Origin: Tamlana sp. I1
GTDB taxonomy: Bacteria > Bacteroidota > Bacteroidia > Flavobacteriales > Flavobacteriaceae
Assembly: GCF_015355625.1 (NCBI RefSeq)
Contig: NZ_JACLAF010000008.1
Coordinates: forward strand, 1-64,000
DNA length: 64,000 nt
Direction: 5' to 3'
Shown: piece by piece, positions 59,741-64,000 of the stretch
Layout: every line of letters starts with the position of its first letter
How positions within the stretch are numbered: position 1 is the stretch's first letter
Position numbers and translations under genes: made by a program
Notes under the pieces: generated by a model
What the model was told of the DNA's origin: nothing
The model's database searches: none
What the model saw: the letters and a program-made list of their open reading frames with translations, nothing else

Positions 59741-60352
59741 TTAAATACCTTCTATTTTATCATGCACCTTCATGTGTTTACCGTCATTCCAAAGAGTTAA
59801 AATGTCGGTAGCCACATGCGCACCACTTCCTGAAGCAATAGCAAATTGGCTACGCCATCCGGCAAGCGAACCTGCAACATATAGGTTGTCTTCAATTAGG
59901 TGGTCGGTGTTTTTTAACCAAATACGGTCTTTTTCAATTGCAGCCCTTGGGTGTGGTTCAATGTAAGATTCTAAACCTTTAATAGTCATTAAATTGGTGT
60001 AGCCAACGGCAATAACCACTAATTTAGATTGGTATTCGTTTTTGTTGGTTGTTATGGTAAAAACACCATTAGATTTTGATAGTTCTAAAACTTTTTCGTG
60101 TTCTATTTGTTGAACATGAGGATAAAGTGATGAAAGTTGAGCTTGGCCGCTTTCTAAAATTGAAGCGCCAGTAGTGCCAGGGGTAAGGCCAAGAACATTA
60201 TTGAACAATGCTGTTTGTAAATGTGAGGTTTTTTGGTGCAGAACAATACCAATGCTTTTGTTTTGTGCACAGGCTTTATCTTTTGCCGAACCTAAAACTA
60301 ATGCGCAAGACATGCCTGCAGCGCCACCGCCAATAATTAAAGTATCAAACAT
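59741..60352 (-). CDS. Short FAD-dependent oxidoreductase without NAD(P)H domain
   Basis: A 203-residue flavoprotein related to thioredoxin reductase. The N-terminal FAD loop TLIIGGGAAGMSCALVLG and the second FAD contact NLYVAGSLAGWRSQFAIASGSG are present and close together. The central NAD(P)H-binding domain and the CxxC of true thioredoxin reductase (normally about 120 residues and about 310 total) are missing. It may take electrons from a separate partner or bind FAD only. Its start overlaps the neighbouring small membrane gene by one base. Confidence 0.82.
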   Translation of the reverse strand: MFDTLIIGGGAAGMSCALVLGSAKDKACAQNKSIGIVLHQKTSHLQTALFNNVLGLTPGTTGASILESGQAQLSSLYPHVQQIEHEKVLELSKSNGVFTITTNKNEYQSKLVVIAVGYTNLMTIKGLESYIEPHPRAAIEKDRIWLKNTDHLIEDNLYVAGSLAGWRSQFAIASGSGAHVATDILTLWNDGKHMKVHDKIEGI

Positions 60353-60555
60353 TATTTTCTACCTTTTACTTGGTCTTCAATACGTTTTGATGTTCGTAAT
60401 ATGGCCATCATCACGATAACGCAAAGCGATGCAATAATGGTAATTAAAGCAATCATACTTTGGCCTTCAAACGGCGCATTAAAATTTATTTGAGTACAGT
60501 TAAAAATGATTAATGCTAAAGCAATAACGCTAAGTATAATGGTGAAAACTTTCAT
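60352..60555 (-). CDS. Small membrane protein, 67 residues
   Basis: Two hydrophobic helices, about 4-20 (FTIILSVIALALIIFNC) and 33-54 (SMIALITIIASLCVIVMMAIL), then a basic tail (RTSKRIEDQVKGRK). I do not recognise a family. It lies 16 bases after MarC and shares one base with the following FAD protein, so the three form one minus-strand transcript MarC - small protein - FAD protein. Confidence 0.72.
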   Translation of the reverse strand: MKVFTIILSVIALALIIFNCTQINFNAPFEGQSMIALITIIASLCVIVMMAILRTSKRIEDQVKGRK

Positions 60556-60571
60556 CTGTTATGTTTTAATT

Positions 60572-61165
60572 CTAAACGAGGTCGAACAAGGCTTTAATAT
60601 TGTGTGCAAATAATTTTACAGCAATGGCTAATAATACCACACCAAATACTTTTCTGATGATATTGATGCCATTTTGCCCAATTAAACGTTCGATTTTAGC
60701 CGATGTTTTTAGGACGATAAAGATAATGATAACATTCAATAATACCGCAACAATAATGTTTTCGGTATTAAATTCAGCTCGTAAAGAAAGTAAAGTGGTT
60801 AAACTACCAGGGCCTGCAATTAACGGAAACGCCAAAGGAAAAACCGCCGTAGTCATAGAGTCGTGCTCTTCTTGCTTGTATAGTGTGATGCCTAAAATCA
60901 TTTCTAAAGCAATAAAAAATAAAATAAATGCGCCAGCAACTGCAAACGAATTTACATCGATGCCAATAAGGTTTAAAATACTTTTTCCTAAAAATAAAAA
61001 CACGATTAAAATAACGCCAGCTATTATCGATGCTTTTTCACTTTGTATATGTCCTGCTTTTTTTCTTAAATCTATAACAATTGGAATATTCCCGACAATG
61101 TCAATTACCGCAAATAAAATCATAAATGCTGTAAAAATTTCTTTAAAATTGAATTGTAAGTTCAT
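60572..61165 (-). CDS. MarC-family membrane protein
   Basis: A 197-residue inner-membrane protein of the MarC (UPF0056) family with six helices. FTAFMILFAVIDIVGNIPIVIDLRK opens it, and FPLAFPLIAGPGSLTTLLSL is the family core. MarC proteins were once linked to antibiotic resistance, without support; the real role is unknown. It heads a three-gene minus-strand run. A degraded second marC copy lies about 0.9 kb away. Confidence 0.92.
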   Translation of the reverse strand: MNLQFNFKEIFTAFMILFAVIDIVGNIPIVIDLRKKAGHIQSEKASIIAGVILIVFLFLGKSILNLIGIDVNSFAVAGAFILFFIALEMILGITLYKQEEHDSMTTAVFPLAFPLIAGPGSLTTLLSLRAEFNTENIIVAVLLNVIIIFIVLKTSAKIERLIGQNGINIIRKVFGVVLLAIAVKLFAHNIKALFDLV

Positions 61166-61277
61166 AAGTTTTAATTTTTAAAAGAAACGATAAGACTTCT
61201 TAATGTACTGTAAGTTATCGCTTTGGTTTTTATGAAAATCCAAAATATGAAATTGGTTTTTTTAGCAATTTTGAATT

Positions 61278-61306
61278 TTCGGCAAAAATATGCCATTATT
61301 GCCGAA
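61278..61306. promoter_or_regulatory. Inverted TTCGGCAA repeat between MarC and DUF3109
   Basis: TTCGGCAA (61278-61285) and TTGCCGAA (61299-61306) are perfect 8-bp inverted arms, 13 bases apart, with a third CGGCAAAG near 61324. They lie between two divergent genes and could be an operator. Confidence 0.35.
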
Positions 61307-61336
61307 TAATCTTAAAATTTTACGGCAAAGTTTGTC

Positions 61337-61344
61337 TATTTTTG
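61337..61344 (+). promoter_or_regulatory. -7 promoter box of the DUF3109 gene
   Basis: TATTTTTG matches TAnnTTTG and lies 24 bases before the ATG at 61368. Confidence 0.45.
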
Positions 61345-61367
61345 TAAACTATTTTTAAGCGCATTTT

Positions 61368-61931
61368 ATGTTTCAGTTAGGAAAAACCATTGTTTCAGAA
61401 GATATTATTAAAAAGGACTTTTTGTGCAATTTGTCGGCATGTAAAGGTGCGTGTTGTATTGATGGCGATGCAGGGGCACCACTTGATGCTGAAGAAGCTG
61501 AAATATTAAAAGATATCTATCCTAAAGTTAAACCGTTTTTGCGTCAAGAAGGTATTGATGCAATCGAATCACAAGGTACCTATACAACTACTGAAGAAGG
61601 TGAGCTAGAAACACCACTTATAAATGGTGCAGACTGTGCTTATGTTATTTTCGATGAAAAAAAGGTAGCCCTTTGTGCGATTGAAGAAGCTTATAATCAA
61701 GGTGAAGTGACTTGGAAAAAACCTGTTTCTTGTCATTTATATCCTGTAAGAGTACAAGATTACAGTGAATTTTCAGCAGTAAATTATCACAAATGGCAAA
61801 TTTGCGATGATGCTTGCCAACTTGGGAAAGAATTACAGGTGCCAATCTATAAATTTGTAAAAGAAGCCCTAATAAGAAAATTTGGCGAGGATTGGTATAT
61901 GGAATTGGAAAAGGTTGCAGATACTTTTTAA
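61368..61931 (+). CDS. DUF3109 cysteine-rich protein
   Basis: A 187-residue cytoplasmic protein of the DUF3109 family. CNLSACKGACCIDGDAGAPL gives four cysteines near the N-terminus; further Cys occur in NGADCAYVIF, VALCAIEEAY, SCHLYPVR and QICDDACQLG. The pattern resembles proteins that bind zinc or an iron-sulfur cluster, like the YkgJ-type putative metal-binding group. Function unknown; conserved through Bacteroidota. Confidence 0.87.
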   Translation: MFQLGKTIVSEDIIKKDFLCNLSACKGACCIDGDAGAPLDAEEAEILKDIYPKVKPFLRQEGIDAIESQGTYTTTEEGELETPLINGADCAYVIFDEKKVALCAIEEAYNQGEVTWKKPVSCHLYPVRVQDYSEFSAVNYHKWQICDDACQLGKELQVPIYKFVKEALIRKFGEDWYMELEKVADTF

Positions 61932-61962
61932 CAACCTTAAAATTACTGTAAAAAAACCTATA

Positions 61963-61986
61963 AAAACCCTTTAAAATAAGGGTTTT
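61963..61986 (+). terminator. Terminator after DUF3109
   Basis: AAAACCCTT-taaaat-AAGGGTTTT is a perfect 9-bp stem with a 6-base loop and U-rich 3-prime arm, 31 bases after the stop codon. Confidence 0.6.
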
Positions 61987-62037
61987 AGAATTTAAAAACT
62001 TAATTTTTTTTTGTAAACTTTTTGAATTTCAAAAAAC

Positions 62038-62066
62038 GTTAAAATATTAATTGTCAATATTTTAAC
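62038..62066 (+). promoter_or_regulatory. Inverted repeat upstream of nrdB
   Basis: GTTAAAATATT (62038-62048) and AATATTTTAAC (62056-62066) are perfect 11-bp arms around 7 bases, about 170 bases before nrdB. Position suggests a regulator of ribonucleotide reductase. It does not match the enterobacterial NrdR box. Confidence 0.4.
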
Positions 62067-62234
62067 TGTTTTTTTGTGTAAACTTCTTAAATGGCGCTCG
62101 TTTTTTTCTTTGTTAAAAACTTGTTGAAAAGCTTTCATTCTTTTTTGCCAAAGTTACCAATCATTTTGCAATCTTTGTTATTCCCAAATCGAAGCTAATT
62201 TCGTTTAATCTAAAAAAAAAATAACCAACACACA

Positions 62235-63215
62235 ATGTCTCAAGCCGTAGAACCTATTCTTCAAGAAAATAAAGATCGATTTGTAATTTTTCCAATCCAA
62301 CATCATGATATTTGGGAGTGGTATAAAAAATCAGAAGCCAGTTTTTGGACGGCTGAAGAAATTGATTTACATCAAGATCTTACCGATTGGTCGACTAAAT
62401 TAAATGACGACGAGCGTTATTTTATTAAACATATTTTAGCTTTTTTCGCTGCCAGTGATGGTATTGTAAATGAAAATTTAGCCGAAAATTTTGTAAACGA
62501 AGTACAATATAGTGAGGCGAAATTCTTTTACGGATTTCAAATTATGATGGAAAACATTCATAGTGAAACCTATTCGCTTTTAATTGATACTTATGTGAAA
62601 GATGAAAAGGAAAAAGATTTATTATTTAATGCTATTGAAAACTTTCCAGCCATTAAGAAAAAGGCAGATTGGGCATTAAAATGGATTGAATCGCCAAGTT
62701 TTGCAGAGCGTTTAATTGCTTTCGCGGCGGTTGAAGGGATTTTCTTTTCAGGAGCATTTTGTTCAATTTTCTGGTTAAAGAAACGTGGCTTAATGCCAGG
62801 ATTAACATTCTCTAACGAGTTAATCTCTAGAGATGAAGGTGTGCATGCAGACTTCGCCGTGCACTTACACAATAAACATTTAGTAAATAAAGTACCAAAA
62901 GCGCGTATAAGAGAAATTTTAATCGATGCTTTGGATATAGAGCGTGAATTTATCACAGAATCGTTGCCTGCAAGTTTAATTGGAATGAACGCGGTTTTAA
63001 TGTCGCAATACTTAGAATTTGTTACCGACAGATTGTTAAGCGAGTTAGATTGTGAGAAAGAATATAACACAGCAAATCCATTCGATTTTATGGACATGAT
63101 TTCATTACAAGGGAAAACCAATTTCTTTGAAAAGCGTGTTTCAGAATACCAAAAAGCAGGCGTACTTAATAAAGAAGAGGAAAAAGATAAATTTAATTTC
63201 GACGCCGATTTTTAA
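62235..63215 (+). CDS. nrdB: Ribonucleotide reductase class I small subunit
   Basis: Holds the diiron centre and radical for making deoxyribonucleotides. The 326 residues contain the metal ligand helices: [16 protein letters not shown], then [28 protein letters not shown] and [14 protein letters not shown]. The Tyr radical position should fall in the [14 protein letters not shown] helix region. It precedes nrdA (order nrdB-nrdA, usual in Flavobacteriia) with a 237-base gap holding only small hairpins. Confidence 0.96.
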   Translation: MSQAVEPILQENKDRFVIFPIQHHDIWEWYKKSEASFWTAEEIDLHQDLTDWSTKLNDDERYFIKHILAFFAASDGIVNENLAENFVNEVQYSEAKFFYGFQIMMENIHSETYSLLIDTYVKDEKEKDLLFNAIENFPAIKKKADWALKWIESPSFAERLIAFAAVEGIFFSGAFCSIFWLKKRGLMPGLTFSNELISRDEGVHADFAVHLHNKHLVNKVPKARIREILIDALDIEREFITESLPASLIGMNAVLMSQYLEFVTDRLLSELDCEKEYNTANPFDFMDMISLQGKTNFFEKRVSEYQKAGVLNKEEEKDKFNFDADF

Positions 63216-63412
63216 TAAAATTAAAATTTTAAGAAACAAAGTAGCGTGCTCTCCCTAAAGTTTTGTTTTTCCGCGAAAGCGTGATTAACAAAGGACTCAA
63301 AATGTTTCTACTGAAGTGAATTTCTGTAAAAGGAAAAGGTAATATCATTAATTAAACCAACTAAACTGAACTTTATAAGCTCAGTTTTAGAAAACTAACC
63401 AATCAACCTATT

Positions 63413-63431
63413 TCCCGACGGTGTATCGGGA
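63413..63431 (+). repeat. TCCCGA/TCGGGA hairpin before nrdA
   Basis: TCCCGA (63413-63418) and TCGGGA (63426-63431) pair around 7 bases, 22 bases before the nrdA start. The motif resembles inner parts of the CAGTTCGAG-type repeats; it may be a dispersed element rather than a control site. Confidence 0.3.
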
Positions 63432-63452
63432 GGTATTAAAAAGTGTAAAAAT

Positions 63453-64000
63453 ATGTATGTAGTAAAAAGAAATGGCAGAAAGGAACAAGTAATGTTCGAT
63501 AAAATTACTGCTAGAGTAAGAAAATTATGTTACGGATTAAACGAACTAGTTGATCCGTTAAAAGTCGCAATGCGTGTTATAGAAGGTCTTTACGATGGTG
63601 TAACCACAAGCGAACTTGATAATCTTGCAGCAGAAGTTGCAGCGACCATGACAACAGCACACCCAGATTACGCGCGTTTGGCGGCTCGTATTTCGGTTTC
63701 TAACTTACATAAAAATACCAAAAAAACCTTTAGCGAGGTGATGGAAGATTTACATAAATATGTAAATCCAAGAACAGGAAAAGATGCGCCTTTACTTTCT
63801 GATGAAGTGTATAACGTCATCATGGAAAATAAAGATCGTTTGGATTCGACCATTATTTATAACCGCGATTTTGGTTATGATTACTTCGGGTTTAAAACAC
63901 TAGAACGTTCTTACCTTCTAAAGTTAAATGGAAAAATAGCCGAACGTCCACAACATATGTTGATGCGTGTTTCTATCGGAATCCATTTAAACGATTTAGA
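63453..64000 (+). CDS. nrdA: Ribonucleotide reductase class I large subunit (5-prime part)
   Basis: The start ATG 63453 ([21 protein letters not shown]) begins an ATP-cone allosteric domain of about 95 residues, followed by [20 protein letters not shown] and [14 protein letters not shown] of the reductase N-terminal region. The 182 codons visible are open to the window edge, so the catalytic cysteines lie outside. The presence of the ATP-cone indicates activity control by ATP/dATP. Partner of nrdB directly upstream. Confidence 0.95.
   Translation, partial: MYVVKRNGRKEQVMFDKITARVRKLCYGLNELVDPLKVAMRVIEGLYDGVTTSELDNLAAEVAATMTTAHPDYARLAARISVSNLHKNTKKTFSEVMEDLHKYVNPRTGKDAPLLSDEVYNVIMENKDRLDSTIIYNRDFGYDYFGFKTLERSYLLKLNGKIAERPQHMLMRVSIGIHLNDL

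Larger units (their letters stand above)
61932..62234. other. 303-base region upstream of nrdB
   Basis: Contains the DUF3109 terminator (61963-61986), an 11-bp inverted repeat (62038-62066) and two copies of a TGTAAACTT-type motif in long T-rich tracts near 62010 and 62075. No coding region is supported. Confidence 0.5.

Noticed and set aside
60600-61181. Open frame of 193 codons on the plus strand
   Set aside because: It is the antisense of the MarC gene, with composition (runs of Thr, Asn, Lys, Ile) typical of a mirrored membrane protein and no recognisable domain.
62591-63121. Open frame of 176 codons on the minus strand
   Set aside because: Lies wholly opposite nrdB, a highly conserved gene; no domain or start signal.
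1-64000. CRISPR arrays, rRNA operons, prophage or transposase genes
   Set aside because: No regularly spaced repeats, no rRNA sequence and no transposase, integrase or phage structural protein could be found by reading both strands.

Overview
The window is a 64-kb stretch of AT-rich chromosome from a marine member of the Flavobacteriaceae (Bacteroidota). The evidence is the housekeeping set, a type IX secretion sorting tail on a secreted protease, many TAnnTTTG (-7) promoter boxes of the Bacteroidota type, a secreted PL7 alginate lyase, and a cytochrome P450 cluster that matches the algal methyl-galactose demethylase loci described in Zobellia and Formosa. I see no rRNA, CRISPR array, insertion sequence or prophage. 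One tRNA, tRNA-Leu(CAA), is present.

Layout. 0.3-9.5 kb: mostly minus-strand core genes (small secreted peptide, serS, HTTM membrane protein, ribF, pth, rplY, prs) interrupted by a plus-strand T9SS metalloprotease, then tRNA-Leu. 9.6-15.4 kb: an accessory region with a lipoprotein, a 45-residue peptide gene, an AbiE-type toxin-antitoxin pair, three small membrane proteins and a DUF418 protein. 15.6-18.7 kb: a plus-strand run of small-molecule genes (2-hydroxyacid dehydrogenase, DUF1801, VOC, TauE/SafE, TM2). 18.9-24.2 kb: DUF805, an OlsF-type bifunctional acyltransferase, aspartate kinase, GNAT and fructose-1,6-bisphosphatase. 24.2-27.3 kb: modular alginate lyase with a clear promoter-operator, and a PhzF gene that looks like a mobile cassette.

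27.4-44.6 kb is a central nitrogen and carbon block: gltD-gltB (GOGAT), divergent from porin-PII-amtB (ammonium uptake and sensing), then ppc (anaplerosis), a conserved 608-residue protein of unknown function, and nadA-nadB (de novo NAD). 44.7-50.9 kb is the P450 block: an AraC regulator divergent from P450, 2Fe-2S ferredoxin, ferredoxin reductase, zinc alcohol dehydrogenase and an esterase. The first three enzymes make a complete class I P450 electron chain; the last two are placed to handle the aldehyde products. Related short repeats precede three of these genes.

51-64 kb returns to mixed housekeeping: a short SSB, lipocalin, small membrane proteins, CBS protein, SDR threonine dehydrogenase, HupE/UreJ protein, a candidate structured RNA, dCMP deaminase with a CtpA-type protease, a broken marC fragment, an unusually short FAD protein, an intact MarC, DUF3109, nrdB and the first 548 bases of nrdA, which runs off the window. 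The features most worth following up are the P450 block with its repeats, the 608-residue protein beside nadAB, the structured RNA at 56.7-56.87 kb, the alginate-lyase operator and the cassette-like PhzF gene.
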